This document shows, piece after piece, positions 1-8,104 of a stretch of DNA of 64,000 nucleotides. Position 1 is the stretch's first letter. Every line of letters starts with the position of its first letter. The translations under genes were made by a program, and so were the position numbers. Source of the DNA: CAZNVB01 sp964576265 (GTDB lineage Bacteria; Acidobacteriota; Aminicenantia; Aminicenantales; UBA8522); assembly GCA_964576265.1 (NCBI GenBank), contig CAZNVB010000270.1, positions 19,856 to 83,855 on the forward strand, written 5' to 3'. The notes beneath the pieces were generated by a model. That model saw only the letters and a list, made by a program, of their open reading frames with translations, made no database searches and was not told where the DNA came from.

Positions 1-496
1 ACACCGAGCCGTCGGAGTCGGCGCGGGCGACGCATTCGCGCGGCCGGGCGTTGGTCTGGGAATGGGCATTGGGGAGATTGAGCTCCAGGCCGCCTCCGAC
101 ATACTGGTAGCCCATGCCGGCATTATAGAATTTCGCCGCCGTGTTGATCCGGTGGATGACCTCGCGGCGGCGGATTTTGTCATACAGATAGTAAATCCGG
201 CCACCGTAATCCGGGCACATGGCGATCTTCAGATATTCGTTTTCGGCGACGAGAAGCCGGAGCCTGCGCGGCGTCACCTGGAACCGCTTGCTGCCGTAAA
301 ACTGGTAAGGGTAGCAGATATAGCCGGTGAGCAGCCCGAAAGGCGGGTAGGGATCAAGAGGAAGCTGGTTGTGTTCGTCGATCGTCTCGTAGGTTTCGGA
401 CAGCCGGACTGCAGCCTTCTGGCTGCGTCCGGATAGCGGAAGATTCGATAACAAGAGCAAACCCAGAGCCAGTTTGGAAAAGGTCTTAGTCATCAT
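1..496 (-). CDS. DUF5107-like secreted protein (3' end off the window)
   Basis: Reading the minus strand from 496 gives an open frame of about 165 codons that runs off the left edge. It starts ATG-ATG behind a GGGGAGGCG ribosome binding site. The N-terminus is a signal peptide with a hydrophobic core (SKLALGLLLLSNLPLSG). Residues from about 85 on read ENEYLKIAMCPDYGGRIYYL followed by a DK pair, and then a GGGLELNLPNAHS stretch. Both match the DUF5107 pattern of an LENxYL strand, a GGR turn and a GG-E-N-P segment. Many DUF5107 proteins are large exported proteins with C-terminal TPR repeats; the missing part could hold those. The biochemical function of the family is not settled, although the fold is thought to resemble carbohydrate-binding or processing domains. 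It lies just downstream of a DegT enzyme on the same strand, with 84 bp between. Confidence 0.7.
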   Translation of the reverse strand, partial: MMTKTFSKLALGLLLLSNLPLSGRSQKAAVRLSETYETIDEHNQLPLDPYPPFGLLTGYICYPYQFYGSKRFQVTPRRLRLLVAENEYLKIAMCPDYGGRIYYLYDKIRRREVIHRINTAAKFYNAGMGYQYVGGGLELNLPNAHSQTNARPRECVARADSDGSV

Positions 497-548
497 CGCC
501 TCCCCGGGGATATTTTAGCCGGCGCTTCCTGAGGCCGCTTGCTTCGGG

Positions 549-572
549 CCTTCCCCATTTCAGAGGGGAAGG
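549..572 (-). terminator. Intergenic hairpin between two minus-strand genes
   Basis: Perfect 8-bp inverted repeat (CCTTCCCC and GGGGAAGG) with an 8-nt loop, just past the stop of the DegT gene and before the DUF5107 gene. No T-run follows on the minus strand, so it could be a weak or attenuating stem, or a processing site, rather than a full Rho-independent terminator. Confidence 0.35.
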
Positions 573-580
573 GAACCCGC

Positions 581-1909
581 TCAAGAAATCGTCTTTCTCT
601 TCCCCCGCACTTTCTCGGCCGCACTGCGGATGCCGCCGATCATCGTCTCGACGTCGGCTTCGGTCAAACGAGGATGCATCGGCAGGTTGAACTCGCGCCG
701 GTAGAAAAATTTCTCGGCGTTCGGGCAGAGGTTCTGGCCGTAGCCGAGCTTTTTGAGTCCGGTGAAATGATAGGTCGGCTGGTAGTGAAGAATGCCCTGG
801 ATGCCCTCCTCTCGATAGAGCACGCGCAGAAAATCATCGCGCGAGGCCCCGAGCTCTTCCTCTTCGACGCAGACCGTGTAAAGGTGATAGACATGCTTGT
901 ATCCTTCCGGCTCATAGACGGGGGTGATCCCCTTGATGCCGGTCAGGCCGGCTGTCAGCTTATGCCCGATCGCCCGGCGCTTTTCCGTCAGCAGATCGAG
1001 CTTGTCGAGCTGCACGCAGCCGACCGCCGCCTGGATCTCGTTCATCCGGTAGTTGCAGCCCCAGTGGCCGTTCCAGTCGTCGACATCGAAATGCGAGGGA
1101 AGCCAGTAATCAAGGCGGCTTTCTTTCTCCACTTCGATCGGACCGAAGCGCCATTTCGTCTGCCGAAGGTCCCAATTGTTGAGGTTCATGCAGCGGAGCT
1201 TTTCGATCCCCTCGGCGAACAGGTCATTGTTCGTCGTCATCATCCCGCCCTCGCCGCAGGTCGTGATGTTCTTGAGCGAATGGAAAGAAAACACGCCGAT
1301 GTCGCCGACGCTTCCCGCTCGGCGGCCTTTGTACTCGGCTCCGACCGCGTGGGCGCAGTCCTCAAGGACGTAGAGTTTATGCCTGCGGGCGATCTCCATG
1401 ATCGGATCCATGTCGCACATCAGGCCGCCGTAATGGACAACGTAGATCGCCCTGGTTTTCGAGGTCACCCTGGCCTCGATCTCCCGGGGGTCGATGTTAT
1501 AGGTTCGCGGGTCGATATCGGCATAAACCGGCCGGCCGCCTTCTTTCAAGACGACCAGGCTTGTGGCGATAAACGTCGTCGGCGTGACGATAACTTCATC
1601 TCCGGGCCGGATATCGAAAAGCTGGGTCGCGATGTGCATGCCGCTCGTGCAATTGGAGCAGGCCAGGGCATGCTTGACGCCGCACATGGCGGCAAATTTT
1701 TTCTGAAACTCGGTCGTTTTCGGGCCCATGGTCAGGGTGTCCTGCTTCATCGCCGCCAAAACCGCTTTCTCCTCCGCTTCGTCATAAATAGAGCCGAAAA
1801 ACGAATAGGGGACCTTGAGCTTGACGCCGTCGTCCGTGGCGTAGGAACTCGTGATCCCGCCTTCGGTCTCGCCTCCGGTAATATGTTTTTTCGCTTCGTC
1901 TTCAGACAT
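581..1909 (-). CDS. DegT/DnrJ/EryC1/StrS family PLP aminotransferase
   Basis: PLP-dependent enzyme of the sugar aminotransferase/dehydratase family (fold type I), 442 residues. Visible landmarks are the cofactor-binding DCAHAVGAEYKG segment and the lysine in FSFHSLKNITTCGEGG, where K forms the internal aldimine. The family usually transaminates keto-sugars of nucleotide sugars. The frame opens 13 codons further upstream, but the ATG at 1909 has a GAGGAGG ribosome binding site 6 nt before it, so I chose that start. An N-terminal stretch of about 40 residues (MSEDEAKKHITGGETEGGI...) precedes the conserved PYSFFG segment and is longer than usual. Its neighbours are glycan-related proteins rather than a nucleotide-sugar cluster, so the substrate is open. 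Confidence 0.85.
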   Translation of the reverse strand: MSEDEAKKHITGGETEGGITSSYATDDGVKLKVPYSFFGSIYDEAEEKAVLAAMKQDTLTMGPKTTEFQKKFAAMCGVKHALACSNCTSGMHIATQLFDIRPGDEVIVTPTTFIATSLVVLKEGGRPVYADIDPRTYNIDPREIEARVTSKTRAIYVVHYGGLMCDMDPIMEIARRHKLYVLEDCAHAVGAEYKGRRAGSVGDIGVFSFHSLKNITTCGEGGMMTTNNDLFAEGIEKLRCMNLNNWDLRQTKWRFGPIEVEKESRLDYWLPSHFDVDDWNGHWGCNYRMNEIQAAVGCVQLDKLDLLTEKRRAIGHKLTAGLTGIKGITPVYEPEGYKHVYHLYTVCVEEEELGASRDDFLRVLYREEGIQGILHYQPTYHFTGLKKLGYGQNLCPNAEKFFYRREFNLPMHPRLTEADVETMIGGIRSAAEKVRGKRKTIS

Positions 1910-1938
1910 CGCCAACCTCCTCGGATGGAATCGGATTT

Positions 1939-1967
1939 CGGATACCACAGAGCGCTCTTATTGTCAA
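1939..1967 (-). promoter_or_regulatory. Promoter of the DegT gene
   Basis: On the minus strand a perfect TTGACA (1962-1967) is followed after 17 bp by TATCCG (1939-1944), a weak -10. The predicted start near 1932 gives a leader of about 22 nt that contains the ribosome binding site. Confidence 0.45.
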
Positions 1968-2061
1968 ACAACCGCACGATTGATCAAAATAAAAAATGGG
2001 AGCTTATGCCCCTTCGCAATTTCAGATAAAAATATCGACCCTTTCTCGTCACCGCCGGAAG

Positions 2062-2091
2062 TTGACAAGGGGGAACCGCCGGAGATATCTT
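2062..2091 (+). promoter_or_regulatory. Promoter of the first sialidase-like gene
   Basis: TTGACA at 2062-2067 and a TATCTT -10 at 2086-2091, 18 bp apart. It is divergent from the DegT promoter about 95 bp away. Confidence 0.4.
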
Positions 2092-2137
2092 CGGGGCGAA
2101 GCCGAAAGGCTGAATCAATGCCCGGAGGAAACGTCCA

Positions 2138-3427
2138 ATGGAAAATGATCGCAGGCGATTACAATTAACCGCCTTTCCGTTTCATTCTCGGCGGCTGAAG
2201 GCGACGGAGCGATCACCGTCCCTGAAATTGAGATCGCTTCGGAACCTCGTTGGTCACCATGAGGCTTTATTCGCTTGGCCCTCCCGAATCGCGATCGGCG
2301 CGTTTCTCATTGTGCTGTTGAGCGTCGTCGTGTGTCCGGCTCAAACCCAGGCGCCGGAAAACAGGATCGTCTGCGACCTCGAGACCGGCCCGGACAATCC
2401 CCGCAACTCCGAGGGCGCATTCCTCGAGCTCAATGACGGCCGCTTGATGTTCGCCTACACCCGCTTCTACGGCGGAAGCGACGACAACGCCGGCGCCGAT
2501 ATCGCCGCCGTCTATTCGTCCGACAACGGGCTGACCTGGACTCGCGAGCCCGAGATCATTATCAAAAACGACGCCGCCGAGAACGTCATGAGTGTCTCCC
2601 TTCTCAGGCTCGCCGACAGACGGATCGCCCTGCTCTATCTGCGGAAAAACGGCCTCCATGACTGCCGTCCATATCTTCGCTTTTCGTCGGATGAGGGAAA
2701 GACCTGGGGCCCGCCGATCCTGGCCATCCCCGCCCCGGGCTACTTCGTCGTCAACAACGATCGCTTGGTTCAGCTTGGAAGCGGCCGCCTGATCGTACCC
2801 GCCGCATTCCACCGCTTGAAGGGCGAGAACCCCAAAGATTTCAAGAATTTCGATCCCCGGGCCATCGCTCTCTTTTATTTATCCGATGACGGCGGCCGGA
2901 GCTGGAGGGAATCGGATTCCTGGTGGGCGCTCCCGGCTTTTTCTCAAACCGGCCTCCAGGAACCCGGGCTGATCGAGCTTAAGAACGGAACGCTTTTTGC
3001 CTGGGCGCGGACCGACCAGGGATGCCAGTACGGGATGATCTCATCCGACGGTGGAAAAACCTGGAGCGCGCCCTTTCCTGCGCCGTTCAAGTCGCCGAAC
3101 TCTCCCCTCTCGATGAAGCGGATCCCCTCGACGGGGGACCTCCTGGCTGTCTGGAACGACCATTCCGGCCGCTTCCCTTATCCCAAGAATCATGCGGTGT
3201 ATGGCGGCCGCACTCCCCTGGTCAGCGCTGTGAGCCGCGACGAAGGAAAGACCTGGGGGAATTTTCGGGAAATCGAGAATGATCCCGGCTCCGGCTACTG
3301 CTATACGGCCATCGATTTCAAGGACAAATGGGTCTACCTCGCCTACTGGCACGGCGAATCGAAAAATGGCCGGTCCGTGACCCGCCTCCGGCTGCGCCGC
3401 GCCGACCTCGGCTGGTTTTACAGATAA
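2138..3427 (+). CDS. Exported sialidase-like (BNR/Asp-box) protein
   Basis: A 429-residue six-bladed propeller of the sialidase superfamily. Five Asp-box motifs are readable: SSDNGLTW, SSDEGKTW, SDDGGRSW, SSDGGKTW and SRDEGKTW. Such proteins hydrolyse sialic acid or related glycosides, but many BNR proteins in heterotrophs have unproven substrates. A hydrophobic segment at about residues 46-66 (IAIGAFLIVLLSVVV, then CPAQTQA) looks like a signal peptide or membrane anchor. The ATG at 2138 has a GGAGG site 9 nt upstream, so the 45-residue polar stretch before that segment seems to be translated, which is odd; a later non-ATG start is possible. It ends 4 bp from the convergent GH20-like gene, so the two could share substrates. 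Confidence 0.75.
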   Translation: MENDRRRLQLTAFPFHSRRLKATERSPSLKLRSLRNLVGHHEALFAWPSRIAIGAFLIVLLSVVVCPAQTQAPENRIVCDLETGPDNPRNSEGAFLELNDGRLMFAYTRFYGGSDDNAGADIAAVYSSDNGLTWTREPEIIIKNDAAENVMSVSLLRLADRRIALLYLRKNGLHDCRPYLRFSSDEGKTWGPPILAIPAPGYFVVNNDRLVQLGSGRLIVPAAFHRLKGENPKDFKNFDPRAIALFYLSDDGGRSWRESDSWWALPAFSQTGLQEPGLIELKNGTLFAWARTDQGCQYGMISSDGGKTWSAPFPAPFKSPNSPLSMKRIPSTGDLLAVWNDHSGRFPYPKNHAVYGGRTPLVSAVSRDEGKTWGNFREIENDPGSGYCYTAIDFKDKWVYLAYWHGESKNGRSVTRLRLRRADLGWFYR

Positions 3428-3431
3428 AGGA

Positions 3432-5585
3432 CTACATTTTGTACGAATAGGCGAGGCGGCTGGCGCTTACAATGCGGTCGTAGGAATTGCAAATCAGGTC
3501 GGCGACGCCGTTTTTTCCCTGCCAGGGCAGCCGTTCCCGCTCGAGCTCGGGGATGGATTTGATTCGGCCGGCGATGAAGTCCTCGATTCTCGAACGCGCC
3601 GTATCGATCCTCATCAGAAGAGCGCCGTAGCGCAAATCCATGACCTCCCAGCCGAACGGCTGGTGGATGGAAAGCCAGAGAAAGCGGTGGTACTGCCTCA
3701 GGTCGGAAACTCGGCCGGCGAGGTCCGGGAGGATCTCCCGGGCGATCTTTTCAAGGGCCGTCATGTCTTTCGCCAGGTAAGACTGGCGGATCTTCAACCC
3801 GATCTCGGACTTGGCCGCCAGAACTGCGCTCGCCTTGGCATAATAATGGAAAATAAAATCAAAACGGCCGCCCTTCGCCGCTCCGAGCTTGAGTTTTTCC
3901 GTCAGATCAGAATAGTGCTTTTCGAGGGCCAGGTCTTCGATATTCTTGTCGAACATCCCCATCAGAATGTCCTGCCACATCAGGTAACGGCTGGGGTTGG
4001 CGGGCGAATTCTTATCCACGCCCGGGATCGCATTCAGGCCGTTGATTTCCCAGAAATCCTCAAAGCCGCAGCCGGTGCAGAACTCGAAGCGTTTTTTAAG
4101 TTTGGCTTCGCTCAGTTCGAGAGCATAGCCGTGCTCGGCGAAGAGCTGAAGACCCAGGAGATGGCCGAAAATGTTGCTTTCGGTCGTGGCGTCTCCCCAG
4201 ATCGTTGCGAACACTTCCTTGATTCCTGTTTCCTTGCATGCCCGAAGTGCGGCGTTCGTCGTGACAAATGTCTTTCCATGGCTCATCCCGTAACCCTGCC
4301 AGCCCCAAATCCCGCCGGCAAAAATCGGGTCCGAGCCGAATTCCCTGTGACGCCGGATCCACTCTTTATAAAAATCCGGCTCGTTATGGTAATAATCCCA
4401 ATAGACAAACTGGACATTTTTGGGCATTCTGGCGATGTCCGTCGGATCGATCTTGCTCGACGGATCGTAATAATCGCCGGTCTTCGAAGCGGCCCGGAAA
4501 TACATGTCGCTCCAGATCATCGGCCGCAGACCGAGCCGGTCGGTGATCTCGAGAACGCGCGCCAAGTGCTCGGTCATGATATCGATTTTCTTGCGCCAGC
4601 CGTGGAGCTTGAGATAATTTCCCTGGCCGAGACGCCAGGCCTCGTCCATACCGATGTGGATGCGCCGGGAGGCGAAGGGCTCCGAAGCCGAGGTGATCAT
4701 CCGCTCGATGAAGGCATAGGTCTTTTCGCTCCCCGGAAGGAGCGTGTCTTCATCCTCTTTGATGTCGCGATAGACCGCCCACTGGAGGACATCGGTCAGA
4801 TGGGCCAGCGTCTGGATGCAGGGGATCACCTCGATGCCGAAAATGCCGGCGTAGCGGTCGATCTCTCGGAGCTCCTCTTGGGTGTAACGGCCGCGCATAT
4901 AGCCGAAATAGGGCTCCTCCTTGATCACGTAGCTGTCCTCGGAATAGAGCATGATCATGTTCATTCCCATCGCCGCCATCAGCCGGAGAAGAACCCTGAC
5001 GCTCGGCAGGCCGATGACCGCGTTCCCCTGCGACACATCGAACATGGCGCCGACGGTGGTGAATTGCGGCTCCTCGACGATTTCGAAACTCGGGCTCTTC
5101 GGCTTTTCCATGATCTCTTGAAGAAGAAGACTCAGGCCGCGGAAAAAATGGTTTTTCGCGCCGAAATGGATCTCTGCGCTCCTTCCCTTCTTGCTCACAC
5201 GCAAAAGGTTCTGCTTGATCCGGCTGACTTTAACCCTCAGGCTGTTTCTCGCATCGAGCGAGATCCGGCAGTTCAGCTCCGGTCCCATGATCTCTATCCC
5301 GGGCAGGAGGTCCTTGACGTCTCCCTGAAAATAGAGGTCCGCCGGCCTTTCCGGCCACGCTCGGGGCTCAAATAGAGTTAATTTGGGGATCGGGAGGGTC
5401 TGGCCGGACGAGGCCGCCGGGGCCTGAGATCGGACTTCTACTCCGACATTCCCGGCAGGAGGGGCCTGCACCGAATCGGCCGCCGGATATTTGGGGAGAT
5501 CTCGATTTATCCCTCGTGGTCTCTTTTTGACGACACCCAAGACGGCAGCGCCGGCCGTTGTGCCGATGAAATCCCTTCGTTTCAC
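3432..5585 (-). CDS. Tat-exported GH20-like beta-N-acetylhexosaminidase
   Basis: A 717-residue protein of the glycoside hydrolase family 20 type. The hallmark is HIGMDEAWRLG at about residues 308-318, with the Asp-Glu pair that orients the substrate acetamido group and acts as acid in GH20 enzymes. A GH20b-like N-terminal domain precedes the barrel. The start is a GTG at 5585 with an AAGGAGG site. The first residues, VKRRDFIGTTAGAAVLGVV, form a twin-arginine-type signal, although the motif is imperfect. The frame is open 59 codons further upstream but that part lies over the promoter. The role would be release of terminal GlcNAc or GalNAc from glycans outside the cytoplasm, together with the adjacent sialidase-like protein. 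The specificity is inferred. Confidence 0.8.
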   Translation of the reverse strand: MKRRDFIGTTAGAAVLGVVKKRPRGINRDLPKYPAADSVQAPPAGNVGVEVRSQAPAASSGQTLPIPKLTLFEPRAWPERPADLYFQGDVKDLLPGIEIMGPELNCRISLDARNSLRVKVSRIKQNLLRVSKKGRSAEIHFGAKNHFFRGLSLLLQEIMEKPKSPSFEIVEEPQFTTVGAMFDVSQGNAVIGLPSVRVLLRLMAAMGMNMIMLYSEDSYVIKEEPYFGYMRGRYTQEELREIDRYAGIFGIEVIPCIQTLAHLTDVLQWAVYRDIKEDEDTLLPGSEKTYAFIERMITSASEPFASRRIHIGMDEAWRLGQGNYLKLHGWRKKIDIMTEHLARVLEITDRLGLRPMIWSDMYFRAASKTGDYYDPSSKIDPTDIARMPKNVQFVYWDYYHNEPDFYKEWIRRHREFGSDPIFAGGIWGWQGYGMSHGKTFVTTNAALRACKETGIKEVFATIWGDATTESNIFGHLLGLQLFAEHGYALELSEAKLKKRFEFCTGCGFEDFWEINGLNAIPGVDKNSPANPSRYLMWQDILMGMFDKNIEDLALEKHYSDLTEKLKLGAAKGGRFDFIFHYYAKASAVLAAKSEIGLKIRQSYLAKDMTALEKIAREILPDLAGRVSDLRQYHRFLWLSIHQPFGWEVMDLRYGALLMRIDTARSRIEDFIAGRIKSIPELERERLPWQGKNGVADLICNSYDRIVSASRLAYSYKM

Positions 5586-5628
5586 GTTGGCCTCCTTGCT
5601 TCCTATCGGAGTGATGCGATGGGAAGGG

Positions 5629-5657
5629 AATATATCCCGCGGCACGCAAGATGTCAA
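5629..5657 (-). promoter_or_regulatory. Promoter of the GH20-like gene
   Basis: Minus-strand TTGACA (5652-5657), 17-bp spacer, TATATT (5629-5634). The predicted start near 5622 leaves a leader of about 37 nt carrying the AAGGAGG site. It supports the GTG at 5585 as the start codon. Confidence 0.65.
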
Positions 5658-5806
5658 ACGACCGCCCGGGCCTCTAAATACCCAAATCTGCATCCGGGCC
5701 GCCTCGGGGTAAACTCTGACTGAGACCGCAGGGCATGATGACGGTGAGAGCTGCCTGGCCAAGATGAATCTGGGAAAACGAGAGGGATACGAGAAAATCC
5801 TCGAGC

Positions 5807-5837
5807 TTGCGGAAGCTCAGGCAAAAATGGTTAAAAT
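5807..5837 (+). promoter_or_regulatory. Promoter of the DHH gene (leaderless geometry)
   Basis: TTGCGG at 5807-5812 and TAAAAT at 5832-5837, with a long 19-bp spacer. The ATG at 5844 begins 7 nt after the -10, where transcription would start. Confidence 0.4.
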
Positions 5838-5843
5838 AGAGCG

Positions 5844-6875
5844 ATGAACGGCCTTTTGAGTATCCTCCATCCCGACCGTCCCGTTTGCATCGTCGTCCAC
5901 AACAACCCAGACCCCGATTCCCTGGCTTCCGCCATGGCTCTTCAATATTTCCTCAAAAAGAAGGGGTTCCCCCGCGTCCGCGCGATTTATAACGGATTTA
6001 TCGGACGGGCGGAAAACAAGGCCATGATCAAGATCCTGAAGATCCCGATTCATCATCTAAAAAACGCCAGAATCCCCTCGCGCCGACAATTCGTGCTCCT
6101 CGACAGCCAGCCCGGCGCCGGAAACGTCACCCTGCCGGAAAACGCTGAGCCTTTGGCCGCCATTGACCATCACCCTCTTCGGCAACGGACAAAAAGGCTC
6201 TCTTTCTATGATGTCAGGCCGAACTACGGAGCCTGTTCCACCATCATCTACGAATATCTTGTTTCCGAGGATATCGTCATCCCCGCTCCCGTGGCTACGG
6301 CCTTGTTTCACGCAATCTTCAGCGAAACCCAGGGTCTGGGAAGAGAAGGCAGCCCGGAGGACAAAAAAGCTTATCTCGATCTCCTTCCCCGGGTAAATTT
6401 CAAGCGCCTCTCCAGGATTCAGTATCCTCCCCTGTCGCGCGATTTTATTTCCAACCTACAGCGCGTTTTGACCCGCGGATTCTATTACAGGCAGCTGGCC
6501 GGGGCCATTCTGGAAGAGCTCCCCTATCCCGATTTTGCCGCCGAAATTGCCGATTTTCTGTTGAGAATCAAAAACATTCGCTGGTCGATCTGTCTCGGCA
6601 ACTACGCCGATCTCATTTACGTTTCTATCCGGTCGAACACCACCCACGCCAATGCGGCCCGGCTGCTCAAGAAGGCGATCCCCAAGTCCGGCACGGCCGG
6701 AGGCCACGAGCTCATTGCCGGAGCCCAGGTGAGGATCGGCAGGGACGAAATCGAGAAGGTCGGCGCCTTAAAAAGAGAAATTGTCCGCAAAGTGCTGCGG
6801 GAGCTGTATCACACGAATATTGATAGCGTCATTCATCTGGTTTCCGACGAGCCGATCCTCTTCCCAACTGATTGA
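5844..6875 (+). CDS. DHH-family phosphoesterase (NrnA-like)
   Basis: A 343-residue protein with the DHH/DHHA1 architecture: the metal motif HNNPDPDSLASA near residue 18, a DSQPGAG segment near 91, the DHH signature (AIDHHPL) near 108, and a C-terminal GGHELIAGAQV glycine-rich DHHA1 motif near 290. Relatives are manganese-dependent enzymes that hydrolyse short RNA oligomers, 3'-phosphoadenosine 5'-phosphate or cyclic dinucleotides; the sequence alone does not choose between these. There is no signal peptide, so it is cytoplasmic. No ribosome binding site is visible, and the -10 lies 6 nt before the start codon, which suggests a leaderless transcript. Confidence 0.8.
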   Translation: MNGLLSILHPDRPVCIVVHNNPDPDSLASAMALQYFLKKKGFPRVRAIYNGFIGRAENKAMIKILKIPIHHLKNARIPSRRQFVLLDSQPGAGNVTLPENAEPLAAIDHHPLRQRTKRLSFYDVRPNYGACSTIIYEYLVSEDIVIPAPVATALFHAIFSETQGLGREGSPEDKKAYLDLLPRVNFKRLSRIQYPPLSRDFISNLQRVLTRGFYYRQLAGAILEELPYPDFAAEIADFLLRIKNIRWSICLGNYADLIYVSIRSNTTHANAARLLKKAIPKSGTAGGHELIAGAQVRIGRDEIEKVGALKREIVRKVLRELYHTNIDSVIHLVSDEPILFPTD

Positions 6876-7095
6876 GAATGCCGCGCTTCGGTCGTGCGGC
6901 CGATAAAATCTCCCTTGTCTCTCTGTTCTTTCTCCCACCAGGGGAGGATATTCACTTTCCTGAGCGTCCAAGTCGGTGCCATAATCAGGGTAATTGTCTG
7001 GTTTAGGTTGTCTGCCGAGTCAACCTGGAAGGGAACCGCTCCGCGTTCCCCCTTCCGACAGTCGGCCAATTTCATCGGCCTCGGGTTCAATTTCA
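6876..7095. other. Intergenic region, no gene seen
   Basis: 220 bp between two convergent genes. It contains an imperfect inverted repeat of the GGAAGGGAAC...GTTCCCCCTTCC type at about 7028-7059 that may end transcription. I see no coding potential. Confidence 0.3.
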
Positions 7096-7542
7096 TCAAA
7101 GGAAAATTTTCTCAGCGCCGCGTACCGTCACCGAACAGCGGGCCTCGTCGGCCTCGCTCAAATCCACTTCGTAAGCATAGCCGAGCGACTCGAGGACGCA
7201 CCGATAGAGGACGTCGCAGTGTTCGCAATAATCTCTGTAGGGCTCGATGTGCTCAAGTTCGAGCAGCCGGACCTTGGAAGGACAGCGGTGCATGATGATC
7301 CGGAATTCGCCTGCCGCCTCGTCAAGCTCCATGGTGAAATCGGCGGCCTCCTCGTTGAGCGACTCCTCCCAATACATCCAGCAGCCGCGAAGGCCGTGGG
7401 CGATGACAAGATCACGCAGGTTTGTCAGATAGGTATCAGAGAGGAAATTCCAGAAATCAACGACCGCTCCCTTTCCGCCTTTTTTCTCCGGAAACTTGAA
7501 GAGCTCGCTGTACGCAGGGATGAACTCCGCGCAGGATATCAC
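7096..7542 (-). CDS. Conserved protein of unknown function with Cys cluster
   Basis: A 148-residue soluble protein that I cannot place with certainty. The C-terminal half reads RCPSKVRLLELEHIEPYRDY, then CEHCDVLYRC, a CxxC followed by a further Cys that could bind a metal or form a disulfide. The upstream gene product has a comparable RCPAVRHIRKMG segment, so the two proteins may be diverged relatives. The layout loosely recalls L-2-amino-thiazoline-4-carboxylate hydrolase-like proteins, but this is a weak impression. Its ATG overlaps the stop of the upstream gene (ATGA at 7539-7542), which indicates translational coupling. Confidence 0.6.
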   Translation of the reverse strand: MISCAEFIPAYSELFKFPEKKGGKGAVVDFWNFLSDTYLTNLRDLVIAHGLRGCWMYWEESLNEEAADFTMELDEAAGEFRIIMHRCPSKVRLLELEHIEPYRDYCEHCDVLYRCVLESLGYAYEVDLSEADEARCSVTVRGAEKIFL

Positions 7543-8008
7543 GACCCCCTCCTCGAAAAACGGACGACGCTCCGGCCGGTCTCAGAATCATATTCGAGGA
7601 GTTCGGCTTGGAACGGCGTGCCCTCGCAGATCGTCTCATTCACGGTTTTTGTGGTCTCATAAAAAAGCGGCGAAACCGCCAGGCCCATTTTGCGGATGTG
7701 CCGGACAGCCGGGCACCGGAGAACCGTAATGATCAGTTTCTCGGCAGACTCCTCCACTTCGCATTCTGCGCCCTCAGCTCCATAAATCCCGATAAAATGG
7801 TCCTTTAGGGCTTTCAGCCCCTTTTGCTGCAACTTCTTGGTCAGGAGGGAATAATACACCCGAGCAAATTGACGCAGGTAATCTCTGACCGCCCCGGCAC
7901 CGAAACGAGTCTCGATATAGATCAGGCCTGGTTCAGAGCGCCGTGGAAATCCGGGTGAAGATAAACGTTGTCTTCCGTCCTCCGCCGCAGGACTTGCTTT
8001 GTGTTCAT
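7539..8008 (-). pseudogene. Frameshifted conserved gene, partner of the downstream protein
   Basis: Read from the ATG at 8008, the first 27-28 codons (MNTKQVLRRRTEDNVYLHPD...HGALNQA) end at a TGA at 7922-7924. In another frame the sequence continues without a break as GLIYIETRFGAGAVRDYLRQ and on to the stop at 7539. The two halves join into a plausible protein of about 156 residues if one base is added around 7921-7933. A promoter sits in front of the ATG at 8008, so the full gene was once, or still is, expressed from there. The frame of the second half also has a GTG at 7859 that could start a 106-residue product. Either a real mutation or a base missing from the assembly would explain this. 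The function is unknown. Confidence 0.6.
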
Positions 8009-8035
8009 GATTTCTCGGCCCTGAGCTTCCGCTTT

Positions 8036-8064
8036 TCTTAACATAGCCGGCCTCGCTCCGTCAA
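8036..8064 (-). promoter_or_regulatory. Promoter of the frameshifted gene pair
   Basis: Minus strand TTGACG (8059-8064), 17 bp, TTAAGA (8036-8041). It faces away from the acyltransferase promoter, with only 6 bp between the two -35 boxes. Confidence 0.4.
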
Positions 8065-8070
8065 TTGAGG

Positions 8071-8098
8071 TTGCGGAATTTTTTTCGATTCATATAAT
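8071..8098 (+). promoter_or_regulatory. Promoter of the acyltransferase gene (leaderless geometry)
   Basis: TTGCGG (8071-8076), 16 bp, perfect TATAAT (8093-8098). The GTG start codon at 8105 begins 7 nt after the -10, so the mRNA probably has no 5' leader. Confidence 0.6.
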
Positions 8099-8104
8099 CT
8101 ATCC

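Noticed and set aside
539..2029. 496-codon open frame opposite the DegT gene
   Set aside because: It is the antisense shadow of a well-recognised PLP enzyme in GC-rich DNA and resembles no protein.
3663..5375. 570-codon plus-strand frame over the GH20-like gene
   Set aside because: Antisense shadow with no recognisable motif, signal or ribosome binding site; the minus-strand gene has clear family motifs and a promoter.
5764..5847. 27-codon open frame (MNLGKREGYEKILELAEAQA...) ending in an ATGA overlap with the DHH gene
   Set aside because: It would fit a coupled small gene, but it has no ribosome binding site and the promoter of the DHH gene lies inside it. Kept only as a possibility.
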